Positions 36,153-44,164 of a DNA stretch of 64,000 nt are shown in pieces. The translations under genes and the position numbers were made by a program. This DNA is from Firmicutes bacterium HGW-Firmicutes-11 (GTDB lineage Bacteria > Bacillota > Clostridia > Peptostreptococcales > Anaerovoracaceae). Each line of letters opens with the position of its first letter. Within the stretch, counting starts at the first letter, position 1. A model generated the notes under the pieces. It was not told the DNA's origin, did no database searches, and worked only from the letters and a program-made list of their open reading frames with translations. Location of the stretch: contig PHAE01000003.1 of NCBI GenBank assembly GCA_002840285.1, forward strand, positions 1 to 64,000, in the 5' to 3' direction.

Positions 36153-36191
36153 AAAGAACCACAAGAGGTCCACAACCTCTTGTGGTTCTTT
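36153..36191 (-). terminator. 17-bp perfect hairpin between the binding-protein and transporter genes
   Basis: AAAGAACCACAAGAGGT and its exact complement ACCTCTTGTGGTTCTTT flank a 5-nt loop. On the minus strand it follows the binding-protein stop by 45 bp. There is no long T run after the stem, so it may be a partial terminator or a 3'-end stabiliser giving more binding protein than membrane parts. Confidence 0.7.
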
Positions 36192-36236
36192 GTTATGATA
36201 GTTGAATCTGTTCTTTTTTCAAGCTGCGTTCCTGTG

Positions 36237-37508
36237 CTACTTAAGGAATGCTTCTCCATTGACCGGAATTTCCGGATACAGGGAGTTGATGATCTTCAAC
36301 TCGACCATATCGCCGGCGTCGTTGAGGAACCACTGTCCCATGACAAGCGGAGTCTCGCTGATGTGCTGGTCATTGTATTTTATTGGACCGACGACGGTGG
36401 TCATGTCGGTTGCAGCAATGGCATCTCTGATTTTTTCGGGATCCAGGGATGCTGCTCTTGTCAATACATCGATTGCAATTTCAAGTCCTGCATATTTGTA
36501 TCCGATCGGAGCTGTCCAGGTTCTTCCGGATTCTGCAGTGTAGAGTTCCAGAATTTCGGCTGGTGTCTGACCTGTGAGAGATGATTTGTATGGGTGGAAC
36601 GGGCTCCACCAGACTTCGGCTGACAGTCCCTCTGCGATGTCAACGCCAAGAGCGTTTGCATCAGATGAGAACAGATACGCTTTTCCCATGGAAGTAAACT
36701 TCGGCTCAAATCCCAGCTGCTTGGATTGTATTGCAAAGTTTGCGAAATCGGGAGGAATGTTGACTCCGGTAACGATTTCGACTCCGTCTGCTTTGAATTG
36801 ATTGATGATTGCTGTCCAGTCGCTGTTCATGTTGGGATATCTGCCGGGATCCGATACGACAAATCCGTCAGCGGCAAGTCTTTCCTGGAAGATCGGCAAC
36901 CAGGCCAGTCCGTCGGGATCGTTGGGCATCAAGATACCAACTTTTGTGCCCTCTCCAAAGCCAAGGTCTTTCCAGGTCTGGGAGAAGGTTGTATAAACAG
37001 TGTCGATCGACCAGAAGGAATGGAATGCCCATTCATAAGGACCACCGGAAAGCCACGCATCAATCGGGCATTCCAGCGACACGGTCGGTACGCCATACCG
37101 TTCTGCCATCGCAGATACCGGCAGTGCAGTGTCGGGAGTATGTCGTGAGATAAGCATGTCTACTTTGTCATCGACGATCAATTTCTGTGTAACTTCAGAT
37201 GCTTTTGTTGGATCGCTTTCCGTGTCGACGAACTTGAGTTGGATCGGCATTTTCATATCGTATTCTTCGATATAAATACCGCCGGCTTCATTGATCGTCT
37301 TGATCGCCAGTTCTTCTGCCCAGGGAGTTCCTTCGCCAAAGCTCGCGATCGGACCGGTTGATGGATTGGGAATACCGATCAGAATGTAGTCCCGTTCCGG
37401 AGTAGCTGTGCCAGGATCTTCCGTTTCGCCATTGCCGCCGCATCCTGCAAACATTGCTGCGACCATGACGAACACAAGTCCAAGCACGATAAGTTTTCTC
37501 GATCTCAT
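36237..37508 (-). CDS. ABC transporter substrate-binding protein, Liv type, lipoprotein
   Basis: A 423-residue type I periplasmic-binding-fold protein. The start at 37508 gives a lipoprotein signal ending AAMFAGCGG, with GAGGAC upstream; the mature part begins after an acidic Thr-rich linker. IPNPSTGPIASFGEGTPW is the family N-terminal strand and loop. Ligands of this family include branched-chain amino acids, amides, urea and aromatic acids; none can be chosen here. A sigma-54 promoter lies 167-183 bp upstream. Confidence 0.85.
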   Translation of the reverse strand: MRSRKLIVLGLVFVMVAAMFAGCGGNGETEDPGTATPERDYILIGIPNPSTGPIASFGEGTPWAEELAIKTINEAGGIYIEEYDMKMPIQLKFVDTESDPTKASEVTQKLIVDDKVDMLISRHTPDTALPVSAMAERYGVPTVSLECPIDAWLSGGPYEWAFHSFWSIDTVYTTFSQTWKDLGFGEGTKVGILMPNDPDGLAWLPIFQERLAADGFVVSDPGRYPNMNSDWTAIINQFKADGVEIVTGVNIPPDFANFAIQSKQLGFEPKFTSMGKAYLFSSDANALGVDIAEGLSAEVWWSPFHPYKSSLTGQTPAEILELYTAESGRTWTAPIGYKYAGLEIAIDVLTRAASLDPEKIRDAIAATDMTTVVGPIKYNDQHISETPLVMGQWFLNDAGDMVELKIINSLYPEIPVNGEAFLK

Positions 37509-37674
37509 TCTCTGTCCTCCTCTATCATCTTTACTTGAAAGCACTTCGCAACAAATGAAACCTTGTCTTGCCGCACTTCCGCTACGTTCCAAATACTACG
37601 TTGCATCCACAAATTAAAGTTTATTGTATATACCATATGTTTGAAGTCAACATAGTATTTCATTTTAAAAACAT

Positions 37675-37691
37675 GCAAATCCCATGCCATG
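37675..37691 (-). promoter_or_regulatory. sigma-54 (-24/-12) promoter of the Liv-type transporter
   Basis: The minus strand reads TGGCATGGGATTTGCA with GG (37689-37688) and GC (37677-37676) 10 nt apart. It would give a leader of about 160 nt. The gap 37509-37816 contains only this, AT-rich leader and the dyad below. Confidence 0.85.
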
Positions 37692-37780
37692 ATTGATATT
37701 TTTCAAACGATCTCATAGGCACTGCATCTACTCAATCCTTCCGGTTCTTATCGATTGGTGCCGGTGATCTGCTGCTGCCA

Positions 37781-37798
37781 TGTGTCGGTTCTGACACA
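37781..37798. promoter_or_regulatory. Dyad TGTGTC-N6-GACACA, candidate activator site
   Basis: A perfect inverted repeat about 90 bp upstream of the Liv sigma-54 promoter; a further TGTGTCA half-site follows at 37805. Its distance suits an enhancer-binding protein. The downstream TetR stop codon is at 37817, so there is no coding constraint here. Confidence 0.5.
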
Positions 37799-37816
37799 AT
37801 TTTATGTGTCAATCTG

Positions 37817-38413
37817 TCATTGTTCCACCCTTAACAGCTCTGCTATGTATGTGGCGTATCTGTCGGCAAATGCGTCGACTGCCTTCTTGTTGTACTTTGC
37901 GTTTCTGGGCGCGGTTATGATGAATTCGGTCGCCTTTGTCAGAAACAAGGAAAACAGCATCTCGGTGATTGCTTTATAATCCGCAGTCTGTATCATTCCC
38001 TTCCGGTTCAATTCAGTCAGATACAACTCAAACTGCTCGATCATCCCTTCGATCCGACGAAAGGAAAACGCATAGATCCTCTTATCATACACTTCGTCAA
38101 GCAACATTGAGATCCGGTACGCCGGCATATGATTGATGTGTAGGATCATGTAGTTTCTTATGAATAGCGTCAGGTCTTTCTTTAAGTCTTTTCCCTGGGT
38201 CAAACCGCGCGTTGGCACGAGCGAACGATCCGGGGTCATGACGACAAAGGCCTCCTGAAAAAGCGATTTTTTATTTTTGAAGTGTTTATATATCGTCGTT
38301 TCGTCCACTCCCGAACGGTAGGCGATATCAAGCGTGGTCGTATTCTTGTATCCGTTGGCAGCAAAGAGTTCCACCGCAGCATATAAGATTTTTTCTTTTG
38401 TCTCAGCTTTCAT
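37817..38413 (-). CDS. TetR/AcrR family regulator
   Basis: A regulator of about 198 residues. The N-terminal helix-turn-helix (TTLDIAYRSGVDETTIYKHF) is clear; the C-terminal ligand domain is not recognisable. Starts at 38413 (MKAETKEKIL) or up to 19 codons upstream; I prefer the former because it matches family N-termini, though the ribosome site is weak. It lies behind the Liv operon leader on the same strand and divergent from a second TetR gene. Confidence 0.75.
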   Translation of the reverse strand: MKAETKEKILYAAVELFAANGYKNTTTLDIAYRSGVDETTIYKHFKNKKSLFQEAFVVMTPDRSLVPTRGLTQGKDLKKDLTLFIRNYMILHINHMPAYRISMLLDEVYDKRIYAFSFRRIEGMIEQFELYLTELNRKGMIQTADYKAITEMLFSLFLTKATEFIITAPRNAKYNKKAVDAFADRYATYIAELLRVEQ

Positions 38414-38433
38414 GTTCGATTCCCAATACCTTC

Positions 38434-38458
38434 GTGTACATTTATAATCACTATACAC
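38434..38458. promoter_or_regulatory. Inverted repeat in the TetR promoter region
   Basis: GTGTA (38434-38438) and TACAC (38454-38458) are inverted around a 15-nt AT-rich core containing TATAAA on the minus strand, just upstream of the TetR ATG at 38413. A candidate self-operator. Confidence 0.35.
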
Positions 38459-38492
38459 CATAAAATCCACTAAATCAATTACTTGCTTTTAT

Positions 38493-38562
38493 TTGTAATC
38501 GTCTTTTATTCACGGTATAATACTGACGTAGAAAGTGTGTTACTTATGCGTGTTACATATAC
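38493..38562 (+). promoter_or_regulatory. Promoter and tandem 13-bp operator-like repeats of the second TetR gene
   Basis: TTGTAA (38493-38498), a 17-nt spacer and TATAAT (38516-38521) form a sigma-70 promoter. Directly after the expected start point come two head-to-tail copies of GTGTTACwTATrC (38537-38549 and 38550-38562), placed to block elongation if bound. Autorepression is inference. Confidence 0.5.
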
Positions 38563-38580
38563 GAAAAGGAGACTGCAGCC

Positions 38581-39168
38581 ATGAAGCGTGATCCCTCTGA
38601 AACCAGGGCAACTATACTCGGGAGTGCCTTGAAAGAAATTTCAAGAAAAGGATATCCGGATGCCACCATAAGGCAAATCGCACAGAATGCAAAAGTAACA
38701 GCATTGACCGTATTTCGGCATTTTTCCGATAAGGAGCATCTCTTTTCTGCAATGGTAGTGGAATTTTCCCGCATCCGGATCAACGAGGATGAGATCGCCT
38801 CCCGATTGAGTTACACCGATGTACAAAGTGATCTGGATACCCTCTCAAGAGAGTACTTTCGCATCATATTTGCCAACCTGGATATCCTTCGTGTATTTAT
38901 AAATGAAGGATATAACAATCCCATGGTACAAAAGCACGCTTGGTATATTTCTCCCGTTTTGCAACAGCATTTCAAAACATATTTGGAACGAACCGGCCTT
39001 GGTAAGAACAACAGAGATGAAATCGCCGAAATGTTTATCGCCCACATCACCCGCAGGGTTTTGGAATACAACACTCACGACAGTATTTGGGATTATACCG
39101 ACGAGGTTGCGGAAGATTTCAACCACAAGGTGAAATCGCAATTGCTTTGGCTGGAGCAGACATTATAG
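38581..39168 (+). CDS. TetR/AcrR family regulator of the downstream sugar operon
   Basis: A 195-residue regulator with the helix-turn-helix TIRQIAQNAKVTALTVFRHF near the N-terminus and a mostly helical effector domain. An AAAAGGAGA ribosome site precedes the ATG. It is followed 90 bp later by the IolN-like operon on the same strand, which has its own promoter, so control of that operon is likely but inferred. Confidence 0.8.
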   Translation: MKRDPSETRATILGSALKEISRKGYPDATIRQIAQNAKVTALTVFRHFSDKEHLFSAMVVEFSRIRINEDEIASRLSYTDVQSDLDTLSREYFRIIFANLDILRVFINEGYNNPMVQKHAWYISPVLQQHFKTYLERTGLGKNNRDEIAEMFIAHITRRVLEYNTHDSIWDYTDEVAEDFNHKVKSQLLWLEQTL

Positions 39169-39180
39169 CGTTAAATACCA

Positions 39181-39210
39181 TTGACACATAAGGCTTTTTT
39201 ATGCTAGTAT
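39181..39210 (+). promoter_or_regulatory. Sigma-70 type promoter of the IolN-like operon
   Basis: TTGACA (39181-39186), an 18-nt spacer and TAGTAT (39205-39210), about 50 bp before the ATG at 39259. The sequence CTGATAACATTAG follows near the start point and could hold an operator. Confidence 0.55.
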
Positions 39211-39258
39211 CCAAGTAACTGATAACATTAGTTTTTTGTAATTAAGGAGGGCTCTATA

Positions 39259-40365
39259 ATGGCAGATAAGTGGATCACGACCGAGTATCCCGAAATCTCA
39301 TTCGAGGATAGCAAAATCGGAAGAATGAAAAAGGAAGTGTGGGACGCGTCGGAAGAAGAAATCGACGCCATACTGGCAGAATACGGTATTCCCGCGGATA
39401 GCGAACTGGGCAAACCCGGATGTTACATCCAAACCACATCCAGAAACAGACTGATCGAAAAGAGACGCAAGAACGACGTAGTCCTGATCCCCATCGGCTG
39501 TACGGAAAACCATGGGATCCACAACAACAGTGGGCTTGACACATTTATGGTCACTTCTATTTGCGAAGGTGTCCGGCGCTATACGGCAAAAAAAGGCTAT
39601 GAAGTTGCCGTCGCCCTGCCTCCGCTCAATTACGGCGGCCATCCCTACCATCACATCGGCATGCCGGGAACTGTGATCGTCAGCGAGGAAGTCGTACGAG
39701 AAATGCTGATCCACGTCATGGTCGGCCTTTGGGATGACGGCTACCGTAAAATGATCCTGGTCAATAACCACGGACACAAATGGATGCTGGAATCCGCCGT
39801 CCAAGAATTCTTCAACCGCTACCAGCTTCCCGCCGTAGTGTCAGAACTGGAATGGCATCGCGCCGTTCGTGAATTCTTCGTTCCCACCGACCGTCCTAAT
39901 TCCATGACAACTCACTTTGTCCATGCTGATGAGGCGGAGACTGCTGTTGCCAACCTGCTGTTCCCCGGCATGGTCGACATGTCTGTCTGCGTTGACGCTC
40001 AGGGCAAAAATTTCTGTTTGGAAGGTCATTACGACAATTCCGTCGACAACATGAGGAGGCCCCACGGCTGGGCGGAAGGTCAGGGACACAACTGGATCGA
40101 ACGGTTCGGCACACCGGAAGGCGTCGTCGGTTATCCCTCCAGAGGAAATGCAGAAAAAGCACGGCGCCCGATCGCAGCGATCTGCAAATATATCACGCTG
40201 ATGATCGACGATATGCTTGAGCATTATCCCCCGGGACAGGTTCCCGATGTCACCAAGTTCTCTTTCCGGACGCCGGAAGAAATCGCAGCTTGCCTGAAAG
40301 AACCCCTAAGCGAAGGTTGGAAGAGCGTTCACGAGCTTCATAAAATCGGCATTTTCCACAAATAG
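39259..40365 (+). CDS. iolN: Creatininase-family hydrolase, 3-dehydro-scyllo-inosose hydrolase like
   Basis: A 368-residue metal hydrolase of the creatininase family. Metal and active-site motifs: PIGCTENHG (Glu/His), SGLDTF (Asp), LVNNHGHK, and HADEAETAVA. The N-terminal part (IGRMKKEVWDASEEEID, KPGCYIQTTSR) matches what I recall of IolN, which opens the diketo-inositol ring to 5-keto-L-gluconate in the Thermotoga-type inositol pathway. The dehydrogenase two genes downstream would supply the substrate. No inositol dehydrogenase (IolG) or keto-gluconate epimerase (IolO) is present here, so the true substrate may be another cyclic ketone or lactone. Confidence 0.7.
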   Translation: MADKWITTEYPEISFEDSKIGRMKKEVWDASEEEIDAILAEYGIPADSELGKPGCYIQTTSRNRLIEKRRKNDVVLIPIGCTENHGIHNNSGLDTFMVTSICEGVRRYTAKKGYEVAVALPPLNYGGHPYHHIGMPGTVIVSEEVVREMLIHVMVGLWDDGYRKMILVNNHGHKWMLESAVQEFFNRYQLPAVVSELEWHRAVREFFVPTDRPNSMTTHFVHADEAETAVANLLFPGMVDMSVCVDAQGKNFCLEGHYDNSVDNMRRPHGWAEGQGHNWIERFGTPEGVVGYPSRGNAEKARRPIAAICKYITLMIDDMLEHYPPGQVPDVTKFSFRTPEEIAACLKEPLSEGWKSVHELHKIGIFHK

Positions 40366-40382
40366 TACGAGAGGTGACAGAA

Positions 40383-40760
40383 ATGACAACTCCGAAAAGA
40401 GAAGGCAAATACCTTGCAAAGCAGGGTGACGGGAAAGCGTTTGAGAGCGAGTACGGCATTTATGTCGAACAGACAGACCAATTGGTTCCCACCGACCATA
40501 TGATGGTTGGCACGTCGTTCTGCCGTCCGGGCAAAGCACATGAAACACATTCCCACCCGGAGCACGACGAGGTGATCCTCTTTCTGAACGGCATCGGAAT
40601 ACAGACGGTAGCTGATGAAGTGTACGAGGTAAGAGAAGGTGACATGGTCTATATTCCGGCCGGAGTGCCCCATTCCATCGAATGCACCTGTCTGCAGCCG
40701 ATCCGGATGATCATCATCAAGGTAAATAAAGGCAAGGTCGTGAACAGAGGGGACAATTAG
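40383..40760 (+). CDS. Small single-domain cupin
   Basis: A 125-residue cupin with motif 1 HSHPEHDEVILFLNG and motif 2 GDMVYIPAGVPHSIE, giving a full 3-His/1-Glu metal site. The ATG at 40383 follows GAGAGGTG. Such cupins in sugar operons act as isomerases, epimerases or lactonases, or handle an unstable intermediate; no closer call is possible. It sits between the hydrolase and the dehydrogenase, with a 2-bp gap to the latter. Confidence 0.75.
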   Translation: MTTPKREGKYLAKQGDGKAFESEYGIYVEQTDQLVPTDHMMVGTSFCRPGKAHETHSHPEHDEVILFLNGIGIQTVADEVYEVREGDMVYIPAGVPHSIECTCLQPIRMIIIKVNKGKVVNRGDN

Positions 40761-40762
40761 AA

Positions 40763-41824
40763 ATGAGTAACATGATGAAGGCAGTGGTCATGCGCGGAGC
40801 AAATGACTACGGCGTGGAAATGGTCGAAATTCCAAAACCAAAGCAAAACGAAGTGCTGGTGAGAGTCAAAGCGGTTGCGATCTGCGGATCGGATCCCAAG
40901 ATTTTTAACGGCGGCTTTCTGAAAGCGAACTGGCCGCCCTATTTCCCCTTCACTCCCGGCCACGAATTTGCCGGCGAGGTAGTGGAACTGGGTGAAGGTG
41001 TCACCGGTCTTTCTGTCGGAGACAGAGTTGCCGGCGAAGCACACTGCGGCTGCGGTGTCTGTGAGAATTGCCGCAAGGGTCTGTACAATCTGTGCTTGAA
41101 TTACGGGAAGATCGAAGCTGGACATCGACATTACGGCTTCACCACGCCTGGCGCGTATGCGCAGTACAATGTCTATAATGTGAAGGCCCTGACGAAAATG
41201 CCGGACAACGTGAGCTATGAAGAAGGTTCCATGGTCGACACCGGAGGGACTGCGCTTCAGGCGATCCGTCTCACCGGCATCACTCCCGGCGGTTATTCGG
41301 TGGTCTTCGGGCCAGGCCCGGTCGGACTTTTTGTCATGAAAGTGGCAAAGGCCATGGGAAGCAATACGATCGTTGTCGGAAGAAAAGAGCGGCTCCAGTT
41401 TGCAAAAAGAGCTGGTGCGAACCATATCATTGACACAGAGAGCGGCGAAGACATCGTTGCCAAGATCAAAGAGATCACCGGTGGCATCGGCGCCGACGAA
41501 GTGTTTGAGACTGCCGGCTCCCAGGAAGCAATGCTGCAGTCAGTACGCAGTGCCAGAAAAAATGGTAAAGTGGCCATCCTGTCTCTGCCGGTACAGGACG
41601 AGTACCTCCTCCCGGTCAAAACCATGGTCATGAATCAAATTGCCGTCTTTGGCTCCAGGGCAAATCCCAGTTGTTCCAAAGACGTATTGTCACTGATCAG
41701 CGATGGACGCCTGGACGTCAAGGACATGATCACTCACACATTTCCGATCGACGACTTTCAAAAGGCATTAGATACCTTTGTCAACCGGATCGACGGCGCA
41801 CTCAAGGTGGTGATCACGCCATGA
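40763..41824 (+). CDS. Zinc-dependent medium-chain alcohol/polyol dehydrogenase
   Basis: A 353-residue MDR dehydrogenase. Catalytic zinc ligands lie in AICGSDPK and PGHEFAGE; the structural zinc loop is CGCGVCENCRKGLYNLC; the NAD site is GPGPVGLFVMK. It resembles sorbitol/threonine dehydrogenases. By context with an IolN-like hydrolase it may act as a scyllo-inosose 3-dehydrogenase (IolM), but the sequence alone supports only polyol or keto-sugar oxidation. Its stop overlaps the next start (ATGA), so translation is coupled to the transketolase. Confidence 0.8.
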   Translation: MSNMMKAVVMRGANDYGVEMVEIPKPKQNEVLVRVKAVAICGSDPKIFNGGFLKANWPPYFPFTPGHEFAGEVVELGEGVTGLSVGDRVAGEAHCGCGVCENCRKGLYNLCLNYGKIEAGHRHYGFTTPGAYAQYNVYNVKALTKMPDNVSYEEGSMVDTGGTALQAIRLTGITPGGYSVVFGPGPVGLFVMKVAKAMGSNTIVVGRKERLQFAKRAGANHIIDTESGEDIVAKIKEITGGIGADEVFETAGSQEAMLQSVRSARKNGKVAILSLPVQDEYLLPVKTMVMNQIAVFGSRANPSCSKDVLSLISDGRLDVKDMITHTFPIDDFQKALDTFVNRIDGALKVVITP

Positions 41825-42654
41825 CCATCGATACCTATGCTGCTCTTGAGAAAAAGTGTAGGGAAGTCAGGTATCTGACCTTTGATGCAATCGGAACACT
41901 CGGCGTAGGGCATCTCGGCGGCAGTTTTTCTGCCGTCGATGCCTTAGTCGTTCTCTACTACCGGCACCTTCGTTTTGATCCAAAACAACCGAAAATGGAA
42001 GGTAGAGACCGATTCGTGCTTTCCAAAGGGCACGCCGGTCCGGCTTTGTATGCGATTTTGGCAGATCACGGCATCATCGATAAAAGCGAACTTTCCACCT
42101 TGAACCGACATGAAACCAGATTGCCAAGCCACGCAGACATGAATCGAACTCCAGGGATCGATATGACAACGGGTTCTCTTGGACAAGGATTGTCCTGTGC
42201 CGTTGGGATCGCCGTCGGTTCAAAAATTAAGAAAGATGGGGCTCGCGTCTACTGTATGATCGGTGACGGCGAGTCCAATGAAGGGCAGATCTGGGAAGCT
42301 GCCATGTATGCCGCGCACATGCATCTTGATAACCTGATCGTGTTCACCGACTACAATAAAATGCAGGTCGATGGCCAAACCAAGGACATTCTGGGGTTGG
42401 AGCCGATCTGTGACAAGTGGATCTCGTTCGGATGGAACGCGGAGCGTGTGGATGGCCATGATGTAAAAGCCATCGACGAAGCCATCGACAGGGCCAAGGC
42501 GATCAAGGGCAAACCTTGTATGATCATCCTCGATACGCTGAAAGGAAAAGGAATTTCCTTCATTGAGGAAATCTGGCAGAACAACCACAACGTCAATGTG
42601 ACTCCGGTCCAGCACGAAGCCGGCCTCGCAGAACTTGCAAAGGAAGGGTTTTAG
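41821..42654 (+). CDS. Transketolase, N-terminal (TPP-binding) subunit
   Basis: A 277-residue half transketolase with LGVGHLGGSFS, LSKGHAGPALYA and the thiamine-diphosphate motif IGDGESNEGQIWEAAMYA...DYNK. The start ATG overlaps the dehydrogenase stop. It needs the partner encoded next. Split transketolases often occur in special sugar operons (for example apulose 4-phosphate transketolase). Confidence 0.88.
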   Translation: MTIDTYAALEKKCREVRYLTFDAIGTLGVGHLGGSFSAVDALVVLYYRHLRFDPKQPKMEGRDRFVLSKGHAGPALYAILADHGIIDKSELSTLNRHETRLPSHADMNRTPGIDMTTGSLGQGLSCAVGIAVGSKIKKDGARVYCMIGDGESNEGQIWEAAMYAAHMHLDNLIVFTDYNKMQVDGQTKDILGLEPICDKWISFGWNAERVDGHDVKAIDEAIDRAKAIKGKPCMIILDTLKGKGISFIEEIWQNNHNVNVTPVQHEAGLAELAKEGF

Positions 42655-42655
42655 T

Positions 42656-43603
42656 ATGCTTTTGGATTTAGAAATGAGACAAGTCTACGCATCCGAACTT
42701 TTGCGTATGATGGAGATCGACGAGAGCATCATCGTCATCGATGCCGACCTGGCTAGGGCAAATGGAACTTTAGGTATTCGGGACCGGTTTCCCGACCGGG
42801 CGTTGGACGTTGGCGTCGCCGAAGCAAATATGGCCAGCATCGCAGCGGGCCTTGCGTCATATGGCTTTAAACCGTTTATATCCACATTTTGTCCGTTTGC
42901 GACGAGAAGGATATGCGACCAGATCACGATTTCCATTGCGTATGCGAAGCAAAACGTCAAGATCGTAGGTACAGAACCTGGTGTCGCTGCCGAATTCAAC
43001 GGCGGGACCCACATGAGCATCGAGGACGTCGGCGTGGTGCGCTCCATTCCCGGCATCGTCATTTTTGAGCCGGTGGATCAGGTCCAGTTGCTGCAAGCCA
43101 TGCCGCAGATCGCAGCATATGATGGTCCCATGTACATTCGTTTGTTTCGAAAAAAACCGACACACGTTTTCGACGAGGCCACATACCGGTTTGAACTATT
43201 CAAGGCAGATCTTCTTCAGGAAGGCACCGATGTCACCCTCTTTGCCACCGGGATCCACGTGTCCATCGCGTTGGAGGCAGCGGAACTTCTCAAAGAAAAA
43301 GGTGTCTCTGCGGAAGTGGTCAATGTGCACACGATCAAGCCCATCGACAAAGATACGGTCATCCGGTCGGTTCAGAAAACCGGTTGCGCTGTCACCTGCG
43401 AAAATCACAATATTTACGGTGGTTTGGGAAGTGCTGTGGCTGAAGTACTTTCGGAGCACCATCCCGTCCCGATCAAGTACGTGGGTGTGGACGACAGCTT
43501 CCTGATCGTTGGGAAAATACCCCCATTGCTGGAGAAGTTTCATATGACAAAGAACGACATTGTGGATAAAGCATTAGAATCGATAGAGATGAAAAGAAAA
43601 TGA
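42656..43603 (+). CDS. Transketolase, C-terminal subunit
   Basis: A 315-residue partner with the pyrimidine-binding and C-terminal domains: DADLARANGT, RALDVGVAEANMASIAAGLA (catalytic Glu) and the C-terminal ENHNIYGGLGSAVAEVL. It starts one base after the stop of the N-subunit. Together they would transfer a two-carbon unit between sugar phosphates, handling the product of the upstream enzymes; last gene of the operon. Confidence 0.88.
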   Translation: MLLDLEMRQVYASELLRMMEIDESIIVIDADLARANGTLGIRDRFPDRALDVGVAEANMASIAAGLASYGFKPFISTFCPFATRRICDQITISIAYAKQNVKIVGTEPGVAAEFNGGTHMSIEDVGVVRSIPGIVIFEPVDQVQLLQAMPQIAAYDGPMYIRLFRKKPTHVFDEATYRFELFKADLLQEGTDVTLFATGIHVSIALEAAELLKEKGVSAEVVNVHTIKPIDKDTVIRSVQKTGCAVTCENHNIYGGLGSAVAEVLSEHHPVPIKYVGVDDSFLIVGKIPPLLEKFHMTKNDIVDKALESIEMKRK

Positions 43604-43618
43604 CACATGCATGAACTG

Positions 43619-43655
43619 AGCAAAAGGGCCGGCACCCGTGGTGTCAGCCCTTTTG
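43619..43655. terminator. Bidirectional terminator, copy 2 of a dispersed hairpin
   Basis: CAAAAGGGC-CGGCACC pairs with GGTGTCA-GCCCTTTTG between the converging transketolase and mobB genes; it contains the last codons of mobB. Reverse-complemented it closely matches the hairpin at 32609-32644. Confidence 0.75.
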
Positions 43656-44144
43656 TTTCATTTTAATAAGGAAGTCAACGATTCCAGCGGGTTCGTTGAT
43701 ATCCAAAACCGGCAGATCATCGGCCACTAAGTCCGGAACGTTGCTGGCGATAGCGATAAAGGTTCCGTCCCGATGGAGCTGTCTTTCGCTTGCTTCTTTT
43801 CGGTAGACTTCGATCTTGGGGTAACCGCTACCTTTGTAGCCTTCGATCACAATGAAATCCGAACTGTCATCGATCAAGGCGACCAGCTGCTCGACTGGTG
43901 TGTCTTCATTGGTTTCCCTGATCATCGTGTACATCGAGCGGGAGGATATGATCACTGTGCCTGCACCAGCTTTTCTGTGCCGCCATGTGTCTTTTCCCTC
44001 TTTGTCGATCTCATAATCATGAGAATCGTGTTTGATCGTCGAAACCCGATACCCGCGCGCTTTCAGATCCTTGATGATCTCTACGATCAGTGTTGTTTTC
44101 CCTACGTTGGAATTGCTTCCGACGACGCTGAATACATATGCCAT
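43644..44144 (-). CDS. mobB: MobB, molybdopterin-guanine dinucleotide biosynthesis adaptor
   Basis: A 166-residue P-loop GTPase-like protein (Walker A GSNSNVGKTT) with the family segment TIKHDSHDYEIDKEGKDTWR. It assists the MGD step of molybdenum cofactor synthesis. Ribosome site GGAGAG; follows moeA by 20 bp. No mobA is seen in the window. Confidence 0.88.
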   Translation of the reverse strand: MAYVFSVVGSNSNVGKTTLIVEIIKDLKARGYRVSTIKHDSHDYEIDKEGKDTWRHRKAGAGTVIISSRSMYTMIRETNEDTPVEQLVALIDDSSDFIVIEGYKGSGYPKIEVYRKEASERQLHRDGTFIAIASNVPDLVADDLPVLDINEPAGIVDFLIKMKQKG

Positions 44145-44164
44145 TGTTCTCTCCTGCCTGCCGA

